The notes under the pieces: generated by a model
The model's input: only the letters and a program-made list of their open reading frames with translations
Database searches by the model: none
What the model was told of the DNA's origin: nothing
Source of the DNA: Desulfurococcales archaeon
GTDB taxonomy: Archaea; Thermoproteota; Thermoprotei_A; Sulfolobales; Fervidicoccaceae
DNA: 64,000 nt
NCBI GenBank assembly: GCA_009904015.1
Contig: WYEQ01000002.1
Span: 124,001 to 188,000, forward strand
Direction of reading: 5' to 3'
Program-made: the position numbers and the translations under genes
Shown: positions 34,090 to 42,685 of the stretch, in pieces
Layout: each line of letters starts with the position of its first letter
How positions within the stretch are numbered: the stretch's first letter is position 1

Positions 34090-34407
34090 GTGGCAGTCGT
34101 TAAGGGGTCCCGGGGTCTCCGCATAATCACTAGTAGCGAGGCATTAGACTGTGAGAGGATTGCTTATGATTCGAGGCCCGGGGCTTTTATTGTGGTCTGC
34201 TTTGATGGCTCCTCTACGAGTGTTATCACATCGAATTACTCGGGTTTAAGGGTGTACAGGGGACTCTACAGAAAGAAGCCTGTCAGCGTGTATGCGGGGT
34301 TTAACTCCCATAGTGTTGTATTCGAAGACTACAGGTCTATCATCATATATGGCGACAACCCAATAGAGATCGGAATACCTATATTAGCAACAGCATACAC
34401 TTGGTAA
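34090..34407 (+). CDS. Hypothetical 105-residue protein, beta-rich
   Basis: Alternating hydrophobic strands (LRIITSSEALD, GAFIVVCFDGSSTSVI, KKPVSVYAGFNSHSVVFED) suggest an all-beta fold. The GTG start is at 34090. After its TAA the same frame stays readable for 22 codons, interrupted at TGA 34477-34479, then again for ~40 codons to TAA 34618-34620, so the gene could be a truncated form of a longer ancestor. No family recognised. Confidence 0.4.
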   Translation: MAVVKGSRGLRIITSSEALDCERIAYDSRPGAFIVVCFDGSSTSVITSNYSGLRVYRGLYRKKPVSVYAGFNSHSVVFEDYRSIIIYGDNPIEIGIPILATAYTW

Positions 34408-34708
34408 CAGCTTCTCATTCTCGGTGGTAAGATTACTAACCATCTTCTCAAGCCTGGCTCCCTCAAGCTACTTTCAAGCGAGGTCAAGTGAGAGGTTACA
34501 AGAACGTTCCTCGATACTATGAGGACTCAAGCGGTAGCACACGCTAAAAAACTCGAGCAGTACCTCGTTAGTTCACGTGAATTAGGAGGAGTTAATAGTA
34601 GTAAACCATTAGTGGGTTAAAGTTCATAATTCCACGCATTGATCGTGAACCAATCCCCATAGAATTCAAGCCTTCCCTGCAAGGTACTCGGCTTAAATCC
34701 CCTGGTTT
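34408..34708 (+). other. Non-coding or decayed coding stretch
   Basis: No intact gene. The frame of the preceding ORF continues after its stop (QLLILGGKITNHLL..), has one internal TGA, and ends with MRTQAVAHAKKLEQYL.. up to 34620. This looks like decayed protein-coding DNA. 34621-34708 is AT-rich and shows nothing. Confidence 0.35.
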
Positions 34709-35359
34709 CTAAAAATGCTTTCTATATGTACAAACGATCTCTTGACCACACTCACAAAGCCTTACGGAGGTCAACCTCAGCCTCAGGCCTGGGTGACTGA
34801 GGCTTGGAGCCCGAATATTATGGTAGGGCGAGTCTCCCAGAACCACTGGTGCCACGGTAATTTGTAGCTCAACATCTGTGAGCTTTTCAAGAAAATACCA
34901 TGCCGTAGTTCCTCCTCCCGCGACAAGAACATTTCTCGAGCCGTAATCATTGGCTAGAACGGACAGCATGAACTCGGGTTCTATTGGATACTTGTCACTC
35001 ATGATGACATTCACGTTCTTTTTTCTCAGCTCAAGCATTTTTTCCTGAGGATAAAGCCTTGAGTAGCCGAAAACAACTATGTTATTTACGTTACTATCAA
35101 AGAACTTATGGTTAGTGTTGATTTCTCCTCGGGGGTCTACCAGCGCCTTGGTTATCTTTTTTCCCTCAACGGAGAAATCAAGCCCGCTGTGAACAAGTGT
35201 ACGCCAACCAACAATAATTGCGTCAGCCCATCTCATAGCCTGGTAAAACCTCTCCTCATCATGAGGACATAGCGGCCTCCACACTCCATTCGCGTCAGCT
35301 ATTTTACCATCAATGGAGCTCGCGAGGACGATCTTCACATTAACCCCTGTCTTGCTCAA
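34709..35359 (-). CDS. 2,5-diamino-6-ribosylamino-pyrimidinone 5'-phosphate reductase (RibD C-domain type)
   Basis: 216 residues, dihydrofolate-reductase-like fold of archaeal RIB7/ArfC, an early riboflavin/F420 step. Motifs: VKIVLASSIDGKIADANG, WADAIIVGWRTL, DPRGEI, and GGGTTAWYFLEK near 150. The start is TTG 35359, overlapping the cbf5 stop by 4 bases, so translation is coupled. Confidence 0.85.
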   Translation of the reverse strand: MSKTGVNVKIVLASSIDGKIADANGVWRPLCPHDEERFYQAMRWADAIIVGWRTLVHSGLDFSVEGKKITKALVDPRGEINTNHKFFDSNVNNIVVFGYSRLYPQEKMLELRKKNVNVIMSDKYPIEPEFMLSVLANDYGSRNVLVAGGGTTAWYFLEKLTDVELQITVAPVVLGDSPYHNIRAPSLSHPGLRLRLTSVRLCECGQEIVCTYRKHF

Positions 35360-36441
35360 CTGTTACCAGCCTTCTTGTTTTGCTCCTTGCTTTTCCATGC
35401 CTTCGGATACACATCCCTAGACATGAACACCGCTATAGGCCTGACAGCTAGGCCCTTGCCGAGCAGCTCAAGCTCTCTGCCGCTAACTAAAGCTTCTCCT
35501 AATAAAACAAGCTCTCCCTTCATTGTTAGAACAGCTATTCTCGAGCCCATTTTCACATCATTGGTGTACGCGACAACTCCCCTAACGCTTAGCGGGGCGC
35601 CATGGGCAAGCGCGCCAACGGCTGTGTCTTTAACGATTATTTTTGGCAGCATACACGTTGCTTTCTCAGGCGTTATCAGTAAGCTTCTTAGCTCATCTTC
35701 CACCCCTTCGGTCCTGTATACATATACAGCTTCGCTAAGCCTGTGAAGCGTTACTAGGTCTTTCTCCGTGAAGGGGCCCGTCCTTGTTCTCCGGAGCTCC
35801 CTCATATGAGCTCCTACCCTGAGCATAATACCCATGTCGTGGCAAAGCTTTCTTATATATGTCCCAGCGTCACATAAAACCCTGAATAACACGTGTCGTC
35901 CGTTAACCTCGATTATCTCCAGCTCGTGTATCCTCCTAACCCTAGGTACCCTTTTTACATTGGATTTGAAGGGTGGCCTCTGGATTATTTTGCCTACAAA
36001 CATGCCGGCTACTTTTCTGACCTCATCTTCCGGCACTTCGCCGTGGAGCTCCATGATTCCTACGTACTCTTTTATGCTGTGCGCGACCGTTGGCATTAGA
36101 CGAGTAGCTTTCCCCAGAGCTACGGGTAGAACGCCGGTCACCTTCGGGTATCCCCAGCCGGGGGCTCAAGCCCAGGCTTCTAGAGTCCCGCCGTGACCGG
36201 CCTTTGTTATCCCCAGCATTCTTTTTATCCAGGCCACTACCTCGTGGCTAGTCGGCCCTGGGGGCTTATCTACATTGATTATTCCCTGCTCCATGAGCTC
36301 CGCTAGTTCTCTTTTCCATGGAAGCTTCCCCCACGAATCATTAGTCTCTGCCTTGTCATCTAGGATAACCCATTTCTTGCTCTCGCCACAATAACCGTGA
36401 ATATAGTTGTCAATTATGCTTATGCTCTCCTTTATATCCAA
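35356..36441 (-). CDS. cbf5: rRNA pseudouridine synthase Cbf5 (gene split by a 30-base BHB intron)
   Basis: Two exons on the minus strand, 36441-36180 and 36149-35356, give 351 residues. Cbf5 is the catalytic subunit of archaeal H/ACA RNPs. Exon 1 carries GIINVDKPPGPTSHEV and GHGGTL; exon 2 continues TGVLPVALGKATRL and ends with a PUA domain (LPKIIVKDTAVGALAHGAPL). The motif GHGGTLDPKVTG, including the catalytic Asp, exists only after splicing: its codon is G (exon 1) plus AC (exon 2). The intron's in-frame TGA would end unspliced translation at 91 residues. Followed by the reductase; L14e lies upstream on the same strand. Confidence 0.92.
36150..36179 (-). other. Archaeal BHB intron in cbf5
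   Basis: Exon 1 ends ..CTCTAG, exon 2 starts ACCCGAAG. Outer exon helix GCCGGTCAC/GTGACCGGC (9 bp) plus CGGG/CCCG; central 4-bp helix CUCU/GGGG (two G-U pairs); 3-base bulges AGA and AUA, each cut after the second base; intron helix AGCC/GGCU and inner GGGC/GCCC hairpin. This meets the BHB rules of the splicing endonuclease. cbf5 introns at this site are known in other Crenarchaeota. Confidence 0.9.
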
Positions 36442-36521
36442 GAGAGAACACCATTTCTATTTGAATAAATCAAACGGAGTATCAAAAAAGTTTTGGTTAA
36501 AAAAAGAACTCAGAATCCCTC

Positions 36522-36824
36522 TTACCTCGATGAGGCCTGCGCCACCTTCTTAACAGCTATCTTCTCCCTCATGAATTCCTCGAGGCCTGCTTTCCTTATG
36601 GCTTCTAGAACAGCCTCATCGCTGGCTCCCTTCTCTATTTCGATTTTTTTGTCCAGAGGCTCCACGTGGCTTATGTTTACTTTTCTTCTCCTAACACCCG
36701 TTAGGCTCTTGGGCCCAGTAACAACTACGTAGTTTTCATCGATGACGTCTACAATAACGCATTTCCTACCTGCTTCTCGACCAAGCGTTTTGTAGCATAT
36801 TCTACCAATCTCGAATACAGCCAT
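36522..36824 (-). CDS. rpl14e: Ribosomal protein L14e
   Basis: 100 residues from ATG 36824 (MAVFEIGRICYKTLGREAGR), with GGTGAT upstream. KOW-like core KCVIVDVIDENYVVVTGP. L14e next to cbf5 is a common archaeal order. The longer upstream frame is not family-like. Confidence 0.95.
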   Translation of the reverse strand: MAVFEIGRICYKTLGREAGRKCVIVDVIDENYVVVTGPKSLTGVRRRKVNISHVEPLDKKIEIEKGASDEAVLEAIRKAGLEEFMREKIAVKKVAQASSR

Positions 36825-36952
36825 GAGAATCACCGCGTTTAAAACAAGCAGTCGCGTTCTTGGAAACATATAGCTAAACATAGATTAAAAAATTTCCTTC
36901 GAGGAGAACTCTCCCCTTAGGATATGAAGTCATTTATCTGAAAATATTTTCT

Positions 36953-37384
36953 TTACCTAACAAGTATTATGGTTGATGGAACATGCATTACTACGGCGAG
37001 AGCAACGCTTCCCAGCAACAAATCCTCATTAGATGATTTCCCACGGGCACCCATAACAACCGCGTCGTATCCTCCCTCCAGTGCTTCCTTAACAATAACG
37101 GAGGCCGCGCTACTGCTCAGCGGGTCATAGATAAGTGGCTTGACATCCACGTTGGCGTTATACTTTGAGGCTCTCTCTTTTACTTTTCTCCTCACTTCAT
37201 TAAAGGCTTGCTCATCCCCCTCGCAGTAGGCGTAGACAACTGTGACCTTCGAGCCATATCGAATAGCCATGTCTAACGCGAACTCCAAGGCCATCATGCT
37301 TGTCTCGCTTCCATCTATTGGGACGAGGATCCTCCTGTACCTATAGCTTATCTGATAGGTTGGCTCTTTCCTGTATATCTCCAT
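36953..37384 (-). CDS. Universal stress protein (UspA family)
   Basis: 143 residues. N-terminal RILVPIDGSETSMMALEFAL with the conserved Asp, and an ATP-binding-type C-terminus GARGKSSNEDLLLGSVALAVV, then VPSTIILVR. It follows gap with no gap (start adjacent to its stop), so it belongs to the pgk-gap-usp run. Confidence 0.92.
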   Translation of the reverse strand: MEIYRKEPTYQISYRYRRILVPIDGSETSMMALEFALDMAIRYGSKVTVVYAYCEGDEQAFNEVRRKVKERASKYNANVDVKPLIYDPLSSSAASVIVKEALEGGYDAVVMGARGKSSNEDLLLGSVALAVVMHVPSTIILVR

Positions 37385-38410
37385 TTATATCCACCTCCCA
37401 ATGCCTAGCGATTCATCTGTTTTTCTGATTGATGCCTCAGCTGTTGATTCAATAGATGTTACTGCCCTTATAGCATCTATGTTCTCGGGTACCACTATTG
37501 CTTCTTGGTGAACAGACTGGATAAATGAGACCTCATCTCCATTAACCGTTATTGAGTCTAGCCACACGATTAGCTCGGGGATATCGTACCTTGGTCTTCC
37601 AAGGTCCCTGGCAACCTCAATGATTTCTGAGGTGCTCTTTGCATCGAGGATTGATGAGTCAACCATCATTATTCTCCTTGTCTGGGAGAAAGCGCTCAGC
37701 ACGTCCTCCCTGCTTGCATTATGTTTCAGCTTTAAGTGAACAAAGTGTGTGTGCATGAGGGTTGTTGGAACAGCGACGGCGGCCGTCAGTATATCAATGC
37801 CCCTTAGCACCGTTAGCACATCTTTTCCGTGGTGGCTAGGAAGCTTTGGCGGGTCGAGGACCACACTGTTTATGGGGCCCTTATCCCTCTCCTTCGGGTC
37901 GGCTCCTCTCCTAACAATGAATACGCGTGCTTTCTCTAAGCCTATATATCTGTTAAGTGTGCATAGAGCCCTCAGTATACCCGTCGTGTTGCAGGACACG
38001 ACCCTGACGTAGCTTTTCCCCAGAGCCTCATCATAGTTGCATAAACTACTAAACGAAACCTCAGCTACGTTTGGCTTCTCTCCGCCCTGAAATATAGCTT
38101 TGACTCCATGCTTCACGTATAGCTCTTTGTTAGCTGCTCCTACCCCGCTTGGAGTAGCGTCAACCACGACATCAGCCCTAGATATAAGCTCCTCTATTGT
38201 GCCTGAGACCCTCAGTCCCTTCTCCTCGAAGTCCTTCTCCTTGCCTGAAGGGACGTAGAGAGGTATCCTTTTCTGAACAGCCACGAATGCCTCATAGTTA
38301 GGCCTCGTCTTAGCTACCCCTATCAGCTCCATGTCATCCTGCTTCAAAACTGCATCCGCTACTCTTTTACCAATGGTTCCGTATCCATTAACAGCAACTT
38401 TAACCTTCAT
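37385..38410 (-). CDS. gap: Glyceraldehyde-3-phosphate dehydrogenase, archaeal type
   Basis: 341 residues. NAD(P) motif VKVAVNGYGTIGKRVADAV, catalytic SCNTTGILRAL near 140, and MHTHFVHLKLKHN near 220, all typical of the archaeal (type II) enzyme. ATG 38410 shares one base with the pgk stop (TGATG). Gluconeogenic or glycolytic direction is not decided by sequence, but the FBP aldolase/phosphatase in this window supports gluconeogenesis. Confidence 0.94.
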   Translation of the reverse strand: MKVKVAVNGYGTIGKRVADAVLKQDDMELIGVAKTRPNYEAFVAVQKRIPLYVPSGKEKDFEEKGLRVSGTIEELISRADVVVDATPSGVGAANKELYVKHGVKAIFQGGEKPNVAEVSFSSLCNYDEALGKSYVRVVSCNTTGILRALCTLNRYIGLEKARVFIVRRGADPKERDKGPINSVVLDPPKLPSHHGKDVLTVLRGIDILTAAVAVPTTLMHTHFVHLKLKHNASREDVLSAFSQTRRIMMVDSSILDAKSTSEIIEVARDLGRPRYDIPELIVWLDSITVNGDEVSFIQSVHQEAIVVPENIDAIRAVTSIESTAEASIRKTDESLGIGRWI

Positions 38411-39654
38411 CACAATCCACCTCCATAGAGAAACATCTTGCCTGAAAGCTTAAGTGCCTCGAGAGCTGGCAAGGGCTCGCCTGACAGGAGTATCAATAAG
38501 GCTCCACCACCCGTGCTTATGTGAGCGGCTTTTCCAGATAAACCTAACTCATCAGCCATTATCCCCAGGTGACCACCACCTATGATGACAAAAGCATTGC
38601 TATTTATAGCATCCTCCAGAAGCCTCAGCGTCCCTTTCCTAAATCTCTCGTCCTCAACGACTCCGGCCGGTCCTCTCATAACAATTATTCTAGCCTCCTT
38701 CATAAGCTCAGCATAAATCTTTGAGGTCATAGGCCCTATATCTCTTATTAAGCCACGAATGTTTCCGACGTACTCCTCCCCTAATTCCCCGTTATCCCTT
38801 AGAGTTACGAAGTCGATGGGTGTTTCGATCGGCGCGCCCTGCAACAACAGCCTCTTAGCCCTGGGAATAAGCGATAAGCCCCCAGTCTTCTCGAGTACCT
38901 CGAGGTTTCTTGGGCCTAAATCCACCCCCTTCGATGCTAGAAACAGCTCAGCGACCAAACCGGTAGTCAGTATTCTTTCAGCAATTTTTTTCTTCGATAG
39001 ATACTCGATTATCCTTACTGTATCGTGAAGCTTGCCTCCTCCGAGAACAAATATTTTCGGGGACTCCTGGGGGTCAAAGGCCTTCTTGAGGGCTTTTATC
39101 TCCTTTTCGAGTAGCCTTCCAGCAGCGCTTGGAAGCACGTATGGGAAACCAACAATACTGGCGTGACTTCTATGAGCAGTAGCAAAAGCATCATTGATGT
39201 AGTAATCAAAGAGGGGAGCAAGCCTCCTGACAAGGTATGACTGCGCGTGCTTCTCGGGAGGGGCCTCTATGCTCTCCTCGGAGGAGAACCTCACGTTATC
39301 GAGCAGTAACACCTCCCCGATACCAAGGTTTTTTATCGCATCTCTGGCAGCCGGTCCCATGACGTCATCCACCCACTTGACATGCATGCCGAGGTGGTGA
39401 GAGAGCCTCTCCGCGTGGCTCTTCAGCTCAACGAAGTCGTCGAGTCCCGGTCTGCCCTGATGAGACATCAACACGACCTTACACCCCTTATCAACAAGCT
39501 CCCTGATCGTCGGCACGTGAGCCTTTATTCTGGAGTCATCGAGTATTTCTTTCGAGACAGGGTCTATCGGTACGTTGAAATCGACCCTTACAAGGACTCT
39601 TGAGTTTTTTAAGGGAAGGTCATCCATTAGGGGTATTCCTTGAAGCTCGTCCAA
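38410..39654 (-). CDS. pgk: 3-Phosphoglycerate kinase
   Basis: 414 residues from TTG 39654 (ATG 39627 is an alternative, 405 residues). Motifs: VLVRVDFNVPID near 19, MSHQGRPG near 64, NDAFATAHRSHASI near 158, and a Gly-rich C-terminus (VIIGGGHLGIM, STGGGALL). A TATA-like GTATAAAAG lies 23-31 bases before TTG 39654 on the minus strand, which would make that start leaderless. First gene of pgk-gap-usp. Confidence 0.94.
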   Translation of the reverse strand: MDELQGIPLMDDLPLKNSRVLVRVDFNVPIDPVSKEILDDSRIKAHVPTIRELVDKGCKVVLMSHQGRPGLDDFVELKSHAERLSHHLGMHVKWVDDVMGPAARDAIKNLGIGEVLLLDNVRFSSEESIEAPPEKHAQSYLVRRLAPLFDYYINDAFATAHRSHASIVGFPYVLPSAAGRLLEKEIKALKKAFDPQESPKIFVLGGGKLHDTVRIIEYLSKKKIAERILTTGLVAELFLASKGVDLGPRNLEVLEKTGGLSLIPRAKRLLLQGAPIETPIDFVTLRDNGELGEEYVGNIRGLIRDIGPMTSKIYAELMKEARIIVMRGPAGVVEDERFRKGTLRLLEDAINSNAFVIIGGGHLGIMADELGLSGKAAHISTGGGALLILLSGEPLPALEALKLSGKMFLYGGGL

Positions 39655-39676
39655 AAAGGAGGCACCACTGTGTAAT

Positions 39677-39685
39677 GTATAAAAG
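39677..39685 (-). promoter_or_regulatory. TATA box of pgk-gap-usp
   Basis: Minus strand CTTTTATAC followed about 23-27 bases later by the TTG start of pgk. Confidence 0.5.
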
Positions 39686-39751
39686 AAAAATATATGTTAA
39701 TCCCGCTGGTTTGCCTTTCTACAGAACATATTGTTTATTACAAATTTAACG

Positions 39752-40936
39752 CTAATTAATAACTGCGTATGAGAACCTGATTTTCGGGTAATAAACACTT
39801 ATTTCCCCTCCCCCCACGCTTGTTCCATAAATACTGCTGTAAAAAGCGTAGATAACGTTGCTCTTCATGTATATGTAGATGGAATCGCTCTTCGCGTAGT
39901 ACCCGTAGAGAGACCTTGTCTCGCTGTAATAACTCGGCTTCCTAGCCCACGCGTCCATTACCTCCGGTATGATTGATATCCCCGTCTTGTTATTGCTTAG
40001 GCTCAACGTTATCGTTAGCTTGGCGTTGAAGCCTACTGATGGTTGCGTGTAGTAGAAAGCGCTCGAGCAGTAGTCCATTGGCGAGGGGCTACTTGCTATC
40101 AGCTCCATAAATGATTCAAGCGATAAGCTGAGAACCACTGACTCGTTGAGGCCGGGGAGGGTCGCGTTTCCATTAATCAATGGAAACGATTTGTAAGCTG
40201 ACCTTGTCCCGCTACCCGTGTACGTGAACTGGATGGTGCCCTTATCCGTATATAGAACCCTGTCTCCGAGCGTCACGTTAACTAGGTAATCAGTTCTGGC
40301 TCCCCAATAAAGCACCCTCACGAGCCCTAATGGGCAATCTCTGCTTGTTGTCTCAATAATGTAACTCGTGTTCTCCGACTTTATGGATACTTTTATGGGC
40401 AATGAAGTGCTCACGCCTATTGGCTCACTCATATGGATTGGCTCCTCGAGCAACTTGTACAAATCACTTGTGTTTAGCCCCTTCGCTAACAAAAGCGTGA
40501 ATACACTTGGACTGAGGCTTACGATATCGCTCGCCTCCCCCTCCATCGCCACGTACCTCAAATCCACGATAACGTTGTTTCTCAAAACAATGAATGCTTT
40601 ATCAGAACTCAGCAAGTATTGAGCAGGTATGAAAACCTCCCCCTCGCTGCCTTGCAAGCTCCGCGGGCCGTAAATGCTTGGAGAGCCATTATCTGACACG
40701 AGTACCAGGTATTTTACTTCTCCCGGCGAAATGCCCCTCACAACGACGTATCCATTTCTCTCATCCATGACCAGGGTGGATTGTATTCTCCTCTGCTCAA
40801 GTGATAGCTGGTGTAAGTCGGCCTCTATTCGCAAATCACGAATTATTCTAGCTTCAAGAGTGCTTATAGCAAAGATCGATGATAGTGTTAAGAGAATGAG
40901 CACTAAGCCAGCAATAATTGATGACGATGCCTTCAT
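39752..40936 (-). CDS. Secreted or pilin-like protein, unknown
   Basis: 394 residues. It begins with a short basic head (MKASS) and one long hydrophobic helix (about residues 7-26), resembling archaeal class III (type IV pilin) signal peptides, then a large beta-rich, Ser/Thr-rich ectodomain. No catalytic motif. Divergent from a second, smaller protein with the same kind of N-terminus at 41000, 63 bases away. The pair may be surface filament or adhesin subunits (inference). Confidence 0.55.
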   Translation of the reverse strand: MKASSSIIAGLVLILLTLSSIFAISTLEARIIRDLRIEADLHQLSLEQRRIQSTLVMDERNGYVVVRGISPGEVKYLVLVSDNGSPSIYGPRSLQGSEGEVFIPAQYLLSSDKAFIVLRNNVIVDLRYVAMEGEASDIVSLSPSVFTLLLAKGLNTSDLYKLLEEPIHMSEPIGVSTSLPIKVSIKSENTSYIIETTSRDCPLGLVRVLYWGARTDYLVNVTLGDRVLYTDKGTIQFTYTGSGTRSAYKSFPLINGNATLPGLNESVVLSLSLESFMELIASSPSPMDYCSSAFYYTQPSVGFNAKLTITLSLSNNKTGISIIPEVMDAWARKPSYYSETRSLYGYYAKSDSIYIYMKSNVIYAFYSSIYGTSVGGGEISVYYPKIRFSYAVIN

Positions 40937-40999
40937 ACCTGCACTCCGTTAGTAATACACGTTTTTTAAAGAGCAAATGAAGTATTGGGGGCCTAGGCA

Positions 41000-41395
41000 G
41001 TGAAGGGGCTACACAACTTGTTAGCGGAGGCAATACTGATATCCATGCTTGTTGCATCATTATCTATAATCAACGCATGGCAGACTAGTCTTCAACAAAA
41101 AATAAGTAATAATGAAGATAACCCCGGCGTGGAGCTACTTAGCTGTGGTGAGGGAAAAGCGCTGATGCTTGCAATAAGCAATGGTAAACTCAGCGTAAAA
41201 ACAGGGGAGACCCTCTCCCTCAAAATCTACAGAGAATTAAATGGAGAGATAAAGGTAATCGAGAATACAACGCTTCTAAGCAAAGGAGACATAATTGAGC
41301 TAGGCTTGCCGAACAGCAGTGGCTATCTCTTGATTGGTGAGAAAATACTTTACTACAACAATGATGAAAACCAGGGAATATGCGTGCTTAATTAG
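41000..41395 (+). CDS. Small pilin-like secreted protein, unknown
   Basis: 131 residues from GTG 41000. N-terminus MKGLHNLLAEAILISMLVAS: a Glu at position 10 followed by a hydrophobic helix, as in type IV pilins (the conserved Glu+5-like residue and helix). The rest is a beta-rich domain (LSLKIYRELNGEIKVIEN). It shares only a few bases with the convergent wHTH gene at its 3' end. Confidence 0.5.
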   Translation: MKGLHNLLAEAILISMLVASLSIINAWQTSLQQKISNNEDNPGVELLSCGEGKALMLAISNGKLSVKTGETLSLKIYRELNGEIKVIENTTLLSKGDIIELGLPNSSGYLLIGEKILYYNNDENQGICVLN

Positions 41396-41700
41396 GAGCG
41401 ATTAGCTAAGTTAACTTTGCGTCTTCCTCTTCGCTTACTTACATAACTAGTTACAAGCTCTGTGAGGGAGTCATCGAGTGTTCTAACCCTTACATTGTTG
41501 GCATCCACTTTCACGATATATCCTGCTCGCATCAACCTCTTAACTATGTTCTTCGCTGTCCTTATCGTGGTTCCAAAGGTCTTTTTTACTTCGTAGACAA
41601 GGTCTGTCGCGCTGACGGCTGTGCCCCCATGCCTTAGGGCGAGATGAGCGTATATTACAAACTCTCTTTTCTTAAGCCATCTCAATTTTCTGTTCACCAT
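41392..41700 (-). CDS. Winged-helix DNA-binding protein
   Basis: 102 residues from ATG 41700 (MVNRKLRWLKKREF). Helix-turn-helix pattern: HGGTAVSATDLVYEVKKTFG, TIRTAKNIVKRLMRAGYIVK with a following wing, and a basic tail RRGRRKV. Probably a transcription factor. It overlaps the upstream hypothetical gene by 29 bases; the longer start (41739) would overlap by 68. Confidence 0.6.
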   Translation of the reverse strand: MVNRKLRWLKKREFVIYAHLALRHGGTAVSATDLVYEVKKTFGTTIRTAKNIVKRLMRAGYIVKVDANNVRVRTLDDSLTELVTSYVSKRRGRRKVNLANRS

Positions 41701-41989
41701 TACATGTTTTTGTGTATTCCTCCGCCTCTCCCCAGGCATCTTTCTCTACTTTTATGTAAAGACAACCGCATTCAATCGCGTCGGATTCATTCATGATTAT
41801 GTAGCTTCTATGACCAATAGCCAACAACATGTTTTTGATTATCAGCTCGGCTCTACGATACAATGATGAGTAAGCTACTATTGGTTCTAGCAGAACCTGC
41901 TGGATGGAGCCCCTTGACTCGAGACACTCGATGCACTCACGTGGATTAAGCCAGGGCTCAACCACAATGCTACCTGCTCTGATTCTCAC
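41672..41989 (-). CDS. Hypothetical 105-residue protein
   Basis: Contains a Cys-rich N-terminal patch (PRECIECLES) and a helical core (YSSLYRRAELIIKNMLLAIG), ending with CGCLYIKVEKD. It is the middle gene of a leftward Nudix / hypothetical / wHTH set with overlaps of 4 and 29 bases. No family recognised. Confidence 0.55.
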   Translation of the reverse strand: MRIRAGSIVVEPWLNPRECIECLESRGSIQQVLLEPIVAYSSLYRRAELIIKNMLLAIGHRSYIIMNESDAIECGCLYIKVEKDAWGEAEEYTKTCNGEQKIEMA

Positions 41990-42519
41990 TTAGAAACACC
42001 TCTAATTCTTAGAGAGTTGAGCAGGGGGAAAGCTGATTCGAGAATCCTTTTCGAAACACCCCATATAATGTGGTGTGAGTAAACATAAGCCTCCACAACC
42101 CTTTTCTTGAATGGATGATACATCTTGGCTGGCCCTCTAATTTCGCTTAGGGGAGCCCAGAAAGCCTCGGAGACCTCGGATAAATCAAGCTTAAAATCGC
42201 CGTGCTCACCTACAAGTAGCGATAGATAAGCACGTATAATTACTTGAGGCATAATTATTGGTCTATCCAAACCAACAAGAGCTAATACCTCAAGAACGGA
42301 TGGAGAAATACCTGTCTCCTCCTCTGTTTCTCTCATCAACGCTGAAAGAGGATCCTCGCCCTCCTTCACCATGCCTCCCGGAAAACCAACATCGAAGCTC
42401 CAAGGGTCATTTGGAAAAGCTCTCTTCTTGATTAGAAGCAAAGAAGGCTTCGGCATAGGCTTTAGAATCAAATTTACGACTGCTAAGCCTTTTCTATCAA
42501 ATGGATTACTGCTCCTCAT
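41986..42519 (-). CDS. Nudix hydrolase
   Basis: 177 residues. Nudix box GGMVKEGEDPLSALMRETEEETGI near 50 (GX5EX7REUXEEXGU satisfied), preceded by LLLIKKRAFPNDPWSFDVGFPGG, which is CoA-diphosphatase-like. Substrate not proven. Overlaps the next gene by 4 bases. Confidence 0.88.
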   Translation of the reverse strand: MRSSNPFDRKGLAVVNLILKPMPKPSLLLIKKRAFPNDPWSFDVGFPGGMVKEGEDPLSALMRETEEETGISPSVLEVLALVGLDRPIIMPQVIIRAYLSLLVGEHGDFKLDLSEVSEAFWAPLSEIRGPAKMYHPFKKRVVEAYVYSHHIIWGVSKRILESAFPLLNSLRIRGVSK

Positions 42520-42573
42520 CGATACAAGCCTCCATAAGCGCTTAGCTCCGCGTATTTGTTTTGATACCGAACG

Positions 42574-42642
42574 CTGACCCCCCTCCTCCCGCTCTGAAGA
42601 GTCTGAGCTCCACTCCGCTATAATAGGACGAGGCTTTCACCT
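42574..42642 (-). mobile_element. IS605-type mini-element g
   Basis: Minus strand: TTTAC target (42647-42643), AGGTGAAAGCCTCGTCC, short interior, right end GCGGGAGGAGGGGGGTCAG at 42574. About 69 bases, no ORF. It sits just upstream of the orphan tRNA 5' part, so that its left flank forms part of that gene's promoter region. Confidence 0.55.
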
Positions 42643-42648
42643 GTAAAG

Positions 42649-42656
42649 TTTATAAG
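42649..42656 (+). promoter_or_regulatory. TATA-like box upstream of the orphan tRNA 5' part
   Basis: TTTATAAG, with a second AT-rich tract CTTTTTATTTATT (42667-42679); transcription would begin a few bases before 42686. Confidence 0.4.
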
Positions 42657-42685
42657 GAGTGGATTCCTTTTTATTTATTCGTAGT

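Noticed and set aside
36150-36180. Frameshift or nonsense mutation in cbf5
   Set aside because: Both parts are in frame after removal of exactly 30 bases, and the junction forms a full BHB motif with a 9-bp outer helix; an intron explains it better than damage.
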